Source: Halomonas urumqiensis
Lineage (GTDB): Bacteria > Pseudomonadota > Gammaproteobacteria > Pseudomonadales > Halomonadaceae
DNA length: 60,541 nt
Direction of reading: 5' to 3'
NCBI RefSeq assembly: GCF_003028575.1
Contig: NZ_PYUD01000011.1
Span: 1 to 60,541 of the forward strand
Shown: one piece after another, positions 33,624-43,512 of the stretch
How the letters are laid out: each line of letters begins with the position of its first letter
Numbering within the stretch: position 1 is the first letter of the stretch
Program-made: the position numbers and the translations under genes
Notes under the pieces: model-generated
Database searches by the model: none
What the model was told of the DNA's origin: nothing
The model's input: the letters and a program-made list of their open reading frames with translations, nothing else

Positions 33624-33968
33624 ATGAGCACTACCGTCGAGAACATTCAGCGCCAGATCAGCGAAAATCCGATTCTCATCTACATGAAAGGCACACCGCA
33701 GTTGCCACAGTGTGGTTTCTCCGCACAGACCGTCCAGGCACTGATGGCCTGCGGCGAGCGGTTCGCCTTCGTCAACGTGCTCGACAACCCGGACATTCGC
33801 GCCGAACTGCCCAAGGTGGCCAACTGGCCGACCTTCCCGCAGCTGTGGGTCGAGGGTGAGCTGGTCGGCGGCTGCGACATCGTGATCGAGATGCACCAGA
33901 ACGGCGAGCTGGAAAAGCTGGTCAAGGAAACCGCGGCCAAGCACAAGGACGACCAGCCCGAGAGCTGA
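33624..33968 (+). CDS. grxD: Monothiol glutaredoxin, Grx4/GrxD family
   Basis: CGFS-type monothiol glutaredoxin of 114 residues that holds a [2Fe-2S] cluster with glutathione and passes it to target proteins. The active site CGFS begins at Cys30; WPTFPQLWVEGELVGGCDIVIEM contains the conserved TFP and GGCD glutathione-binding motifs. ATG 33624 follows AAGGGAG. Single gene, followed by a hairpin at 34031-34066. Confidence 0.95.
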   Translation: MSTTVENIQRQISENPILIYMKGTPQLPQCGFSAQTVQALMACGERFAFVNVLDNPDIRAELPKVANWPTFPQLWVEGELVGGCDIVIEMHQNGELEKLVKETAAKHKDDQPES

Positions 33969-33969
33969 A

Positions 33970-34030
33970 GCCTGAAGCACGGCGCTTCGCGCCTGGAAGC
34001 TGGAAGAGCGCTGCTTCGCAGCTGGAAGTT
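33970..34030 (+). repeat. Short GGAAG/GCTGC repeat cluster
   Basis: The stretch after grxD repeats CTGGAAG three times and contains GCTGC-ttc-GCAGC (34011-34023) and similar GCGCTTCGCGC-like dyads. This resembles the extragenic palindromic repeats common in Halomonas and Pseudomonas genomes, but only one copy is seen in the window. Confidence 0.4.
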
Positions 34031-34066
34031 AAACACCCCTGCAGTTCACGAACTGCAGGGGTGTTT
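34031..34066. terminator. Bidirectional intrinsic terminator between grxD and rnt
   Basis: AAACACCCCTGCAGTT (34031-34046) pairs perfectly with AACTGCAGGGGTGTTT (34051-34066), loop CACG, ending in TTT on both strands. Confidence 0.93.
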
Positions 34067-34098
34067 GCTTTCAGATAACAAGTTTTCAGGCTTGCCGC

Positions 34099-34767
34099 TT
34101 ACGGCTGTTCTTCCAACCCTTGCTCGCGTTGGGCCTGGGCCCAGCCGCCGATCTCCTTGTAGCGGTTGACCATGGCGCAGAACAATTCCGCGGTGCGTTC
34201 GGTGTCATAGCGCGCCGAATGCGCCTCGTTGTTGTTGAACTCGATGCCTGCGGCCCGGCAGGCGCGAGCCAGTACGGTCTGGCCGTACATCAGCCCGGCA
34301 AGCGATGCGGTATCGAAGCTGGAGAACGGGTGGAATGGGTTGCGCTTGATACCACAACGCGCCACGGCGGCGTTCAGGAAACCGTGGTCGAAGGCGGCGT
34401 TGTGACCCACCAGCACCGCGCGGGTGCAGCCATGGGCCTTGATCGATTTGCGAATCGGCCGAAATATCTCGCCTAGCGCCTGTGCTTCAGTGAGCGCCAC
34501 CTGCTGGCGTAGCGGGTCGTCGAGGTTGATCCCGGTGAAATCCAGCGCCGACTGCTCGACGTTGGCGCCTTCGAACGGCTTGATGTGGAAGGCGTGGGTG
34601 GATTCCGGAATGAGCGTGCCTTCGGCGTCCATGGTCAGGGTCACCGCGGCAATCTCGAGGATCGCATCGCTTGCGGGGTTGAAGCCGCCAGTTTCAAGAT
34701 CCACCACCACTGGCAGGAAGCTGCGGAATCGCTGCGCCAACAGTTCGCGGGCGATCGCCTCGCTCAT
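34099..34767 (-). CDS. rnt: Ribonuclease T
   Basis: DEDDh 3'-5' exoribonuclease that trims the CCA end of tRNA and matures 5S and 23S rRNA and other small RNAs; it works as a dimer. With ATG 34767 (AAGGAGAGGTGC before it) the protein has 222 residues. Catalytic residues appear at Asp23 and Glu25 (VVDLETGG), Asp127 (GHNAAFDHGF), His183 and Asp188 (EAHSARYDTERTAELF), essentially the E. coli RNase T spacing. The basic substrate-binding patches are not judged here. Confidence 0.95.
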   Translation of the reverse strand: MSEAIARELLAQRFRSFLPVVVDLETGGFNPASDAILEIAAVTLTMDAEGTLIPESTHAFHIKPFEGANVEQSALDFTGINLDDPLRQQVALTEAQALGEIFRPIRKSIKAHGCTRAVLVGHNAAFDHGFLNAAVARCGIKRNPFHPFSSFDTASLAGLMYGQTVLARACRAAGIEFNNNEAHSARYDTERTAELFCAMVNRYKEIGGWAQAQREQGLEEQP

Positions 34768-35038
34768 GCACCTCTCCTTGTTCGGACGCCTGAATTGGCC
34801 GCGAACCCTGGGAAAACACTGCACAAATGCCTGCGCGAGCGAATCGCTGCGTTGCGCGGTGCGCGGAATCCTCACCTATACCCCATAGGCTCCGGTTCCT
34901 GTGCTCCGTGCGCCTTGCGCTTCATCCAGCTCGGCGGTTTGTGCAGCGTTTTCCTGGGGCTGGCCACGAATCCGCGAAAGTCTAGCAGTTTGCGAAAGCT
35001 ACGTCCCGGCGCTGGTATTCGCCGTGGGGCTGGCGCGT

Positions 35039-35044
35039 TATAAT
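35039..35044 (+). promoter_or_regulatory. Likely -10 box of argG
   Basis: TATAAT at 35039-35044, 39 bases before the argG start, is a perfect -10 hexamer. The -35 region at the usual spacing is poor, so the promoter may need an activator or depend on the flanking TG-like context. Confidence 0.5.
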
Positions 35045-35082
35045 CCAAGGCTACCTAGAACCCATCCAACGAGGAGCCTCGA

Positions 35083-36300
<1,218 letters not shown>

Positions 36301-36336
36301 TCGCATCTCACGGACTGACCTCACGGGAGCCGAGCC

Positions 36337-36645
36337 ATGTTCAAGAAGCTGCTTTCCGGCCTTTTGGGCGGAGGAAATGACCAGCCACGCAATGGAGGCC
36401 ATGCCCGATCGGCCGAGCCGGTGGAGTACAACGGCTACGAGATCGTTTCGGAGCCCGCCGATCAGGGTGGTCAGTTCCGGGTCAGCGGGGTGATTCGCAA
36501 GTCGACCGTTGACGGCGAGACACTGGAGCATCGCTTCGAGCGCTCCGACATGGTCACGGGCCGCGAGGCCTGTGATGAGCTGATGGTCACCAAGGCCCGC
36601 CGATTCGTCGATGAAGTGGGTGATGACATGTTCAAGCCGCGCTGA
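36337..36645 (+). CDS. HlyU-like small protein
   Basis: A 102-residue protein of the HlyU family (PF10115 by recall), named after a Vibrio regulator but usually of unknown role. The core reads VEYNGYEIVSEPADQGGQFRVSGVI and TLEHRFERSDMVTGREACDELMVTKARRFVDEVGDDMF. The N-terminus has a glycine-rich amphipathic stretch (FKKLLSGLLGGG). No helix-turn-helix is obvious, so a DNA-binding role should not be assumed. A terminator-like hairpin follows at 36681. Confidence 0.85.
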   Translation: MFKKLLSGLLGGGNDQPRNGGHARSAEPVEYNGYEIVSEPADQGGQFRVSGVIRKSTVDGETLEHRFERSDMVTGREACDELMVTKARRFVDEVGDDMFKPR

Positions 36646-36680
36646 AACTGGCTTGCGTGTTCGACCGCAGGCTCCGGCAT

Positions 36681-36705
36681 ACGGCGTCCCGACCAGGGGC
36701 GCCGT
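36681..36705. terminator. Terminator hairpin after the HlyU-like gene
   Basis: ACGGCGTCCC (36681-36690) pairs with GGGGCGCCGT (36696-36705; one G-U pair), five-base loop, then TTGCTTTAG. It lies between convergent genes. Confidence 0.75.
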
Positions 36706-36742
36706 TTGCTTTAGTGAGTAGAGGGATGAAAATCGTGAGTCG

Positions 36743-37873
36743 TCAGGCGTTGGCTTTGGCCTGGCGTATCAATGCGCGTATCTGGCGTAAATCGTGACGC
36801 AGCATCAATCGCTCGCCCTCATCGAGCCTTGCCAGGTCTACCCACCCGTCGATGCGGCGCAGCGCTTTCAGGCTGCGGCGCTGTTCGTCGAGTAAATACG
36901 CTTGTAGACGCCCCAGCGTCGCTTCGATGGAACGCGCCTGGTGGATGCTCAGTGCATCTTTTATGACCAGAGCAGTGAGGCGCGCACGAGTTTCCATGGC
37001 GCACACCCCATGGCGTAGCGCCAGCAGACGAATGGCACTGACCAGCGGTAACAGCGCCTGGTGCTTGAGATTGAACGCGGTGTCATGGGGGGCGTCCTCG
37101 CCACCCCCTTGAAGGCGTCCAAAGCGATCCAGTGCGGGGGGATACTCGTCGAGCAAAGCCCCCATCTCGTCGAGAAACAGCCCCGCGCGTGGCATCAGTT
37201 CGGTGACGTGTGAAGACAACGCCTCGGCCAGCCGGGCATCGCCAAGCACTGGATGAAAATCGAGCAGGATATTGGCTTGCTGCACGCGTTTGACACGCCG
37301 TTCGGCGGTCCACAGGGTCAGTTGATGCTGCCACTCGCCGAGCCGTTTTCGCCACATTGGATAACGCGCCATGACGTGTCCCTGGCATAATGGAATGCCG
37401 GCTGCATCGAGTCTGTCGGTGAACCGTTCACCCAGTGACTGAAAGTAGCCGTCGATCTCGGTGTGCCGTGAATCCGGGTAGTCGGCGATGATCATGGCGT
37501 TGTCCTGGTCGGGCGCCATCAGGCTATCATGCCGGCCCGCCGAGCCTAGCGTCAGCACACAAAATTCGACGGGCGGTTTGCCCCAGCCCAGTCCTTGCAT
37601 CTCATCGAGCGACAACATGATGGCACGCCGATACAGCCAGTCGTTGTGATCGCTGATCAGCTGGCTGATGCGCCAGGCGGGAAGGTCGAGACGCGTGAGT
37701 GCCTCCACCAGCGTGGACTGCCAGCGATGTGCCTCGGCGAGCGTCGGTTCACGGCCCAGCTCGAGCAAGGCATCGCGCAGCGGGGCAAGCAGCGGCGGCA
37801 GGGTTGAGGCATCGGGCGGAAAGTCGCATTGAAACAGCTGTCGCCACGAAGACGCACGGTACAGCACAAGCAT
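36743..37873 (-). CDS. DUF294 nucleotidyltransferase-like protein
   Basis: Protein of 376 residues from the putative nucleotidyltransferase family DUF294 with its C-terminal substrate-binding-like domain. The signature FCVLTLGSAGRHDSLMAPDQDNAMI (about residues 90-115) matches the GS-x-GR...D-x-D pattern of a polymerase beta fold. ATG 37873 follows GGAGGAAG. The usual cyclic-nucleotide and CBS sensor domains of this family are missing. It is the last of five leftward genes with a receiver, a PAS-exonuclease, a small membrane protein and the SSS-type histidine kinase; similar sets occur around acetate-responsive CrbS-type kinases. PII-uridylyltransferase-like activity is only a guess. Confidence 0.8.
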   Translation of the reverse strand: MLVLYRASSWRQLFQCDFPPDASTLPPLLAPLRDALLELGREPTLAEAHRWQSTLVEALTRLDLPAWRISQLISDHNDWLYRRAIMLSLDEMQGLGWGKPPVEFCVLTLGSAGRHDSLMAPDQDNAMIIADYPDSRHTEIDGYFQSLGERFTDRLDAAGIPLCQGHVMARYPMWRKRLGEWQHQLTLWTAERRVKRVQQANILLDFHPVLGDARLAEALSSHVTELMPRAGLFLDEMGALLDEYPPALDRFGRLQGGGEDAPHDTAFNLKHQALLPLVSAIRLLALRHGVCAMETRARLTALVIKDALSIHQARSIEATLGRLQAYLLDEQRRSLKALRRIDGWVDLARLDEGERLMLRHDLRQIRALIRQAKANA

Positions 37874-37935
37874 CGCTGTTACTTCCTCCGCACAGTTGCC
37901 TGATTGTTCACGACTCACGACTCACGATTCGCCAT

Positions 37936-40719
37936 TCACTCTTGTTGCGCTTCTTCACTGCTTATCGAAGGCGCTTCAGGAAGCTCCATCACCAGGCAGG
38001 CGCCACCGAGGAAGCTGGCGTTTTCTACCCACAGTCGACCTCCCAGGTGGGCAATGATGCCACGGCTGATCGGCAGACCCAGGCCACTGCCGCGCGGCCG
38101 ACCGCGTGTCTTGTCGGCGCTTTCGCCGGGGCGCTGAATCTGGTGGAATTTTTCGAACACCCGCTCGCGCTCATCCTCGGCGATCCCCGGGCCGTTGTCC
38201 TCTACGGCCAGGCGATAGTGGGTCTTGTGGCGATACAGCCGCAGGCGAACCCGTGGTGCGTCGTGGTCGGCGAACTTGCCGGCGTTGTCGAGCAGGTTGA
38301 TGATCACCTGTTCGAGGCGGTCGGGGTCGCCGATCACCTGCGCCCTATCCACCTCGATCGCCACCTCGAGCACCACGCCACGGTTCTCCTGCAGGCGATG
38401 GACGGCATCCACGCTGTGGCGAGCCAGCGCCACGAGGTCGAGTCGTTGCGGCTCAAGCGTCAGCCGGCCACTCTCGAGGCGGGCGAGATCGAGGATCTCC
38501 TCGATCAGCCGCGACAGGCGCTGACTTTCCAGCACCACCACATCGAGGAAGTGAACACGCTTTTCCTCGGGTAATGCGTGGCTGTCACGCAGGATTTCGG
38601 CGAAGGCACGAATCGAGGTCAACGGCGTCCTCAGCTCGTGGCTGACCATGGCCACGAATTCATCCTTGAGGCGGTCAAGTTCTCGCAACCGTTCGTTGGC
38701 GGCCCGAAGCTCCTCACTGGCGCGAGCCAATTCACTCGATTTCTGCTCGAGCCGGCGGTTGACCTCCAGGGTCTCGGAGGTGGTGTCGAGAATGCTGAGG
38801 ATCGATTCCATATCCAGTGCTTCACCACGCACCAGCGAATTGATCAATACCCTTGCCGAGGCGTTGCCCAGCGCCCCGGAGAGCGCCTGCTCGGCCCTGG
38901 CGATCAGTGCCGACGATGCCGGTTGATCGTCTCTTGGTGGGGGCTCGGCGGTGCTGACTGAGGCTGCGGGGCCGCCAGCGAAGACCCTTGCCGTGGCGCC
39001 AGCGCCCAGGTAGCGGTCGAGAAGCGCTCGCAACTCGCCACGTGTGGTCTTGCCCTGCCAGAGTGTTGTCTGCACCAGCCCCGGATGCATGGCCTCGGTG
39101 AACAGCGCCGCCTGGGTCTGTTCCAGCGGTGTCTGGCGTGAGAACAGCGAGATACCCACCAGTAACCCGACATTTGCCGAGAGGCTCCACAGCAAGGAAT
39201 GGCTGTAGATGTCGAGGGTGTCGAGCCCGAACAGTGCATAGGGGCGAAGCCACTCAAGGCCCCAGGGGCCTTGTTCGAGAAACCCCGCATCAAGCCACCC
39301 AGACTGGGCAAAGCCGGGAATCAGCAAGGTCCAGGCCCAGATCAGCGTGCCGGCGATCAGCCCGAGGCCGGCACCATCGCGAGTCGCTCCCCGCCAGTAC
39401 ATGCCGATCAGCATGGCCGGGGCGAACTGGCAGGCGGCGGCGAATGACACCAGGCCAATGGTGACCAGGCTGTAGGAGTCACCGATCAAGGCGTGATAGA
39501 GGTAGCCAAGCAGCAGGATCAGCACGATGGCCACGCGTCGAATACCCAGCAGCCATCCGGCCAGTTGCCCCCTGGAGCCAAGGTGGAGGAGCCGGCTGCG
39601 CAGCAGCAGCGGCATGACCAACTGGTTGCTGACCATGGTGGAGAGGGCAATGGTTTCGACGATCACCATGCTGGTGGCTGCCGACAACCCACCAATGAAT
39701 ACCAGCAGTGGCAACCCCCCGAGCCCGGCCGACAGTGGCAGGGTCAACACGAAGCTGTCGGGGTCGGTGCCGTTCGACATCAACAGCATCCCGGCCATGG
39801 CGATGGGAATCACCAGTACGTTGATTGCCAGCAGATAGAGCGGAAACAACCAACTGGCGCGCTTGATGTGCCGTTCGTCGACATTTTCCACCACCATCAC
39901 CTGGAACTGGCGGGGCAGCGTGATGAAGGCCAGCATCGCAAGGACCAGCATGCCCACCCAGCCGGTGGCGCCGCCAGGGACGGCGTCGAGGCTCAGTGCG
40001 CCGGCAAGTTCCGGTGTTGCCGCGACCCGGGCGAACAAATCACCAGGCCCATTGAACATCACGAACAGGGTGAATATACCCACCGACAGGAAGGCCACCA
40101 GCTTGATGATCGATTCGAAGGCGATAGCCGCAACCATGCCTTCGTGGCGCTCGCTGGCATCAAGGTGGCGGGTACCAAACAGGATGATGAATACCGCGAG
40201 CACCAGGGCCACCCAAAAGGATTTGTCGGCCCAGAAGCTCTCGTCGGCGATGCTTGCCTCGGCGGCCAGTGGATAGTTGACCAGCACCGCATGGCTGACG
40301 GTGATGGCTTTCAGCTGCAGCGCGATGTAAGGGGTAATCCCGATCAGCGCAATTATCGCCACCAGTGCGCCGAGGCTTGCGCTCTTGCCATAACGTGCGC
40401 TGATGAAGTCGGCAATCGAGGTGATTCGCTGGGCGCTGGCGATGCGCACCATCTTGCGGATCACAAAAGGGGCGATCAGCATGGCAAGCGTTGGTCCAAG
40501 ATAGATCAACAGGAAGCTGGGACCGAACTGGGCAGCACGCCCGACGCTGCCATAGAAGGTCCAGGCCGTGCAGTAAACGGCGATGGACAGCGCATAGACG
40601 GTCGGCGAGCCGATCAGCGAACGGCCCTGTTCGGCGCGCCTGTCTCCCCAGGCGGCGATCACGAACAGCAGTGCCAGGTAGCCGAAGGCCACCGTCAACA
40701 CCACGGCATCCGTTCTCAT
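37936..40719 (-). CDS. Sodium/solute symporter-fused sensor histidine kinase (CrbS/MxtR/CbrA type)
   Basis: Sensor of 927 residues. The first 480 or so form a 12-13 helix SSS transporter domain (for example SIAVYCTAWTFYGSVGRAAQFGP and ITSIADFISARYGKSASLGALVA). A linker (STAC-like, about 520-640) follows, then a coiled coil, a HisKA domain with His694 in MVSHELRTPLTSIRAF, and an ATPase domain with INLLDNAGKFADH, VEDNGPGIAEDERERVFEKF and GSGLGLPISRGI. There is no receiver at the C-terminus. ATG 40719 lies 28 bases after the small membrane protein gene. This architecture is that of CrbS/MxtR (acetate switch) or CbrA (carbon-nitrogen balance); the present neighbours favour the former. Whether the transporter domain moves solute is unknown. 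Confidence 0.9.
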   Translation of the reverse strand: MRTDAVVLTVAFGYLALLFVIAAWGDRRAEQGRSLIGSPTVYALSIAVYCTAWTFYGSVGRAAQFGPSFLLIYLGPTLAMLIAPFVIRKMVRIASAQRITSIADFISARYGKSASLGALVAIIALIGITPYIALQLKAITVSHAVLVNYPLAAEASIADESFWADKSFWVALVLAVFIILFGTRHLDASERHEGMVAAIAFESIIKLVAFLSVGIFTLFVMFNGPGDLFARVAATPELAGALSLDAVPGGATGWVGMLVLAMLAFITLPRQFQVMVVENVDERHIKRASWLFPLYLLAINVLVIPIAMAGMLLMSNGTDPDSFVLTLPLSAGLGGLPLLVFIGGLSAATSMVIVETIALSTMVSNQLVMPLLLRSRLLHLGSRGQLAGWLLGIRRVAIVLILLLGYLYHALIGDSYSLVTIGLVSFAAACQFAPAMLIGMYWRGATRDGAGLGLIAGTLIWAWTLLIPGFAQSGWLDAGFLEQGPWGLEWLRPYALFGLDTLDIYSHSLLWSLSANVGLLVGISLFSRQTPLEQTQAALFTEAMHPGLVQTTLWQGKTTRGELRALLDRYLGAGATARVFAGGPAASVSTAEPPPRDDQPASSALIARAEQALSGALGNASARVLINSLVRGEALDMESILSILDTTSETLEVNRRLEQKSSELARASEELRAANERLRELDRLKDEFVAMVSHELRTPLTSIRAFAEILRDSHALPEEKRVHFLDVVVLESQRLSRLIEEILDLARLESGRLTLEPQRLDLVALARHSVDAVHRLQENRGVVLEVAIEVDRAQVIGDPDRLEQVIINLLDNAGKFADHDAPRVRLRLYRHKTHYRLAVEDNGPGIAEDERERVFEKFHQIQRPGESADKTRGRPRGSGLGLPISRGIIAHLGGRLWVENASFLGGACLVMELPEAPSISSEEAQQE

Positions 40720-40747
40720 CGATGGGCTCTCGTCATGGTGATGATGT

Positions 40748-40945
40748 TCACTTTTCGCTCGGGTGTTCCAGCAGCCACGCGGCCAGAGCAATGACCAGTC
40801 CCCAGGCCATGAACAGGTAAAGCGCAAGCCGGGAGATACCTGTTTCGGAGGGGCTGTCGAAGAGCAGCACCATCGGTGGAGTGAACAGCACCACCGCCAG
40901 CACCACCAGGGCGATCAGCCGCTCCTTGCCACGTGAGGATCTCAT
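40748..40945 (-). CDS. 65-residue membrane protein preceding the sensor kinase
   Basis: Two hydrophobic segments (IALVVLAVVLFTPPMVLLF and LALYLFMAWGLVIALAAWLL) joined by a short polar loop, with a basic N-terminus (MRSSRGKER). The ATG at 40945 overlaps the stop of the exonuclease gene (ATGA), so translation is coupled. Small two-helix proteins are known in front of SSS-type transporters and kinases (DUF4212-like, or the CbrX gene of Pseudomonas); it may be a subunit of the sensor. Family assignment is inference from position and topology. Confidence 0.75.
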   Translation of the reverse strand: MRSSRGKERLIALVVLAVVLFTPPMVLLFDSPSETGISRLALYLFMAWGLVIALAAWLLEHPSEK

Positions 40946-43011
40946 GATGCAAAGGCATCCTGCTTGTCGAGTGCGCTGGCTTGCAGTGCCAGAGCCTGCT
41001 CGAGGGTCTCGATGCCACGAGCTTCGAGCCTTGGCAACAGCGAGAGCCACAATTCAGCGGTCACTCGTGCATCGCCCAGGGCGGTGTGGCGGGTACCCGG
41101 CGGGAAGGTCAGGCCATAGCGGTCGGCCAGAGTGTCGAGGTCGTGGCCATCGAGGCTTGCATCCAGCGCGCGCGAGATCAGCAGGGTATCGAGCACCGGC
41201 ATGTTGAGGGTCACATTGACCCCCGGGGGCTGCAGCGCCAGCAGGTCGAAGGCGGCATTGTGGGCCAGTATCACCGCGTCGCCGATATAATCGCAAAAAC
41301 GCGGTAGCGCCACCGCCAGGGGTGGGGCGCCGGCCACGTCGTCGTCGGTAAGCCCGTGAATGGCGGTGCTCGCGGGCGGGATGGGGCGAGCGGGGTCGAC
41401 GAACATGTCGAAGGTTTCACTGGCAAGCAAGCGTGCATTGACGATACGACAGGCCCCGATGCTGATGACGGTGTCGCCGCGGCGAAGTTCAAGGCCGGTG
41501 GTTTCGGTATCGAAGGCCACTACCTCGAGGGCGCGTAGTGGGCAAGCAGCAAGGTGCGCATCGGGTGCCGGCAGCTCGGCAATGCCGAAGTCATGAAACT
41601 CGGGCCGTGGTGGGGTGCGCGGTTGGGGCGCACCGACACGCTGGGTGGCGGGCAGCGGCAGGCGCAAGCGTGCCCGCTGGCCATCCGGGTCGGCAAGGCT
41701 CCAAAGCTCACTGGCATGTTGACGCAGTACATCGACGAGTCGGGGTGCCAGGGGCAAATCCTGCAGGGATAGCTGCTGCCACTCGGCGAGTTGCCGTTCA
41801 CTCACCGGCTTGCCTGTCCAGATCAGGTCCAGATAGACGCGCTTGTTGCCCAGGCATAACTCGCCTTCGAGCATTGCCTGCCCAGTGTGCTCACCGAGCC
41901 GTTCGAGCAGGGCGGCAAGCAGGCTGATCAGCGCGATGGCGTCGCCCTTGAACCAGGCGGGCATACCGACCGGCTGTACCCGGCAGGCCGTGTCGCCGGT
42001 GCGCTCATCGAGGGCTGCCCAAAGGTCGTTGGACCATAACGGAACCAGGCGCTCGCCTTCGTGCTGCATCAGCTCCAGCAGCGTACCGAGTCGTTCGATC
42101 GAGAGCCCCAGGGCATGGCTCTCATCGCCGACCACCTGTTCCAGACGCTTGCGCATGGCCGCGCTATCACCCGTGTAGGAAAGTGATGTCAGCGCATCCG
42201 TGGCGGTGGTCAGGCTTGCCGTATGGCGTCGCAGCTCCGGCAAGGTATCCAGCAGCTTGGCCCTTGCCCCGAGTTCGCTCGTCCAGGCGGCGGTGGTGTC
42301 GGTCAAGGTCAGCAGCGTTTCGCCATCGCTTGCGGGAACGCGGCGCAGCATGACGCGCAACCAGCGGTGATCGCTTGGCACCAGCACCTCGCGTGGGCTG
42401 CCATCGGCGGGCAGATGAGCCAGTACATCACGCAGGCTGGCGGCCGGCAGCAGGGTTTCCAGGCGTTTGCCGAGACCAAATCCTGGCTGGGTATCGAACA
42501 GGGTCTCGGCGGCCTGGTTGTAGAGCAGCAGACGGCGGTGGTGATCACACAGCAGAAGCGGAGTGTCGAGAACCTGCAGCAAGGCCTCGAGTTCCTGGCG
42601 GATGCGTGCGGCACTGCGAGCGCCCTCGGCATGGGCCGTGGCAAGCGCGCCGCGGTCACATCGCCAGGCGTCGCGAATGGTCACCAGGTCTGGACCGAGT
42701 CCTCGCAACCAACCTTCGGGAGGGTAATCCTCGCGCGCATCTGGGTTGGCCACCATGCGGGCAAGCTGTACCTGCAGGTGGCGAAGTGGGGAGAATAGCT
42801 GCCGTTCCAGGAGCAGGCCGACCAGAAAGATCGTCGTGCCTCCCGACAAGCATCCCAGCCACAGCATCAGGCGCGCCAGGCCTTCTGGTGCAAGCTGGCT
42901 ATCAAGCCATGCGGCGAAGACCGCACCACCGAACAAGCTGATGCCGCTGAGCAACAGCCACAGGCCGATCAGCCGCTGGCGGCGAGGTAATCCGGTGCGT
43001 CGTGGCGCCAT
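40942..43011 (-). CDS. Membrane-anchored PAS protein fused to a DEDDh 3'-5' exonuclease domain
   Basis: A 689-residue mosaic. Two membrane helices (about residues 14-34 and 46-66) are followed by a HAMP-like stretch (LERQLFSPLRHLQVQLARMV) and a PAS domain (about 140-240: VLDTPLLLCDHHRRLLLYNQAAETLF). A degenerate histidine-kinase-like middle has no clear phospho-histidine or ATPase motifs. The DnaQ-like exonuclease domain (about 495-680) has all catalytic residues: FDTETTG (Asp501, Glu503), AHNAAFD and HTALGDARVTAEL. The stop of the receiver gene overlaps its start by one base. Such proteins are annotated as DNA polymerase III epsilon-like; the true substrate, and whether signal sensing gates nuclease activity, are unknown. 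Confidence 0.85.
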   Translation of the reverse strand: MAPRRTGLPRRQRLIGLWLLLSGISLFGGAVFAAWLDSQLAPEGLARLMLWLGCLSGGTTIFLVGLLLERQLFSPLRHLQVQLARMVANPDAREDYPPEGWLRGLGPDLVTIRDAWRCDRGALATAHAEGARSAARIRQELEALLQVLDTPLLLCDHHRRLLLYNQAAETLFDTQPGFGLGKRLETLLPAASLRDVLAHLPADGSPREVLVPSDHRWLRVMLRRVPASDGETLLTLTDTTAAWTSELGARAKLLDTLPELRRHTASLTTATDALTSLSYTGDSAAMRKRLEQVVGDESHALGLSIERLGTLLELMQHEGERLVPLWSNDLWAALDERTGDTACRVQPVGMPAWFKGDAIALISLLAALLERLGEHTGQAMLEGELCLGNKRVYLDLIWTGKPVSERQLAEWQQLSLQDLPLAPRLVDVLRQHASELWSLADPDGQRARLRLPLPATQRVGAPQPRTPPRPEFHDFGIAELPAPDAHLAACPLRALEVVAFDTETTGLELRRGDTVISIGACRIVNARLLASETFDMFVDPARPIPPASTAIHGLTDDDVAGAPPLAVALPRFCDYIGDAVILAHNAAFDLLALQPPGVNVTLNMPVLDTLLISRALDASLDGHDLDTLADRYGLTFPPGTRHTALGDARVTAELWLSLLPRLEARGIETLEQALALQASALDKQDAFAS

Positions 43012-43382
43012 CAGCCGGCCTCATCGAGCAGTGACTTGACCTTGCCGACCAGGGCCTGGGTCGAAAAGGGCTTGGTGATGTAGTCATCGGCGCCAAGCGC
43101 CATACCTTTCTCGCGCTCGACCTCCCGGCCGTGGGCGGTGAGCATGATGATTGGCAAACGTGAATGGGCGGGATCGCTTCTCAGGCGTTCCAGCACGTCA
43201 AAACCGCTGATGCCGGGCAGGCTGATGTCCAGCAGCACCAGGTCTGGAGCGCCTTCGGAAACGCGTGCCAGTGCCGATTCGCCATCCTCGGCGGTGACCA
43301 CGTCGAAGCCAGCCTGCTGCATCAGAAATTCCAGGGAGAGAACGATGTTGGGTTCATCGTCCACTACCAGTACCTTGGCCAT
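43011..43382 (-). CDS. Single-domain response regulator (CheY-like)
   Basis: A 123-residue receiver without output domain: acidic pocket Asp9-Asp10 (VVDDE), phosphoacceptor Asp52 (LLDISLPG), Thr82 (MLTAHG) and Lys104 (ITKPF). ATG 43382 follows AAGGGAG. First gene of the leftward signalling set; the likely phosphodonor is the SSS-type kinase three genes downstream. With no DNA-binding domain, its output should be protein-protein, possibly to the neighbouring PAS-exonuclease or the DUF294 protein. Confidence 0.92.
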   Translation of the reverse strand: MAKVLVVDDEPNIVLSLEFLMQQAGFDVVTAEDGESALARVSEGAPDLVLLDISLPGISGFDVLERLRSDPAHSRLPIIMLTAHGREVEREKGMALGADDYITKPFSTQALVGKVKSLLDEAG

Positions 43383-43512
43383 GGTGGTGCTCCCTTCTGC
43401 GATGGCGTGTCCGTTGATTGCAGTCTAGTGGCGCGATGAGCAGAGATGAAAGACGACCTTGGCAGGATGGTGATAGGGTATTTCCCCCAAACCTATCGAC
43501 ACGGAGCGCTCG

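Noticed and set aside
39493..40794. A 433-codon plus-strand open frame rich in Gln and His opposite the sensor kinase
   Set aside because: Antisense of the transporter helices of the kinase; composition is typical for reverse-complement shadow frames.
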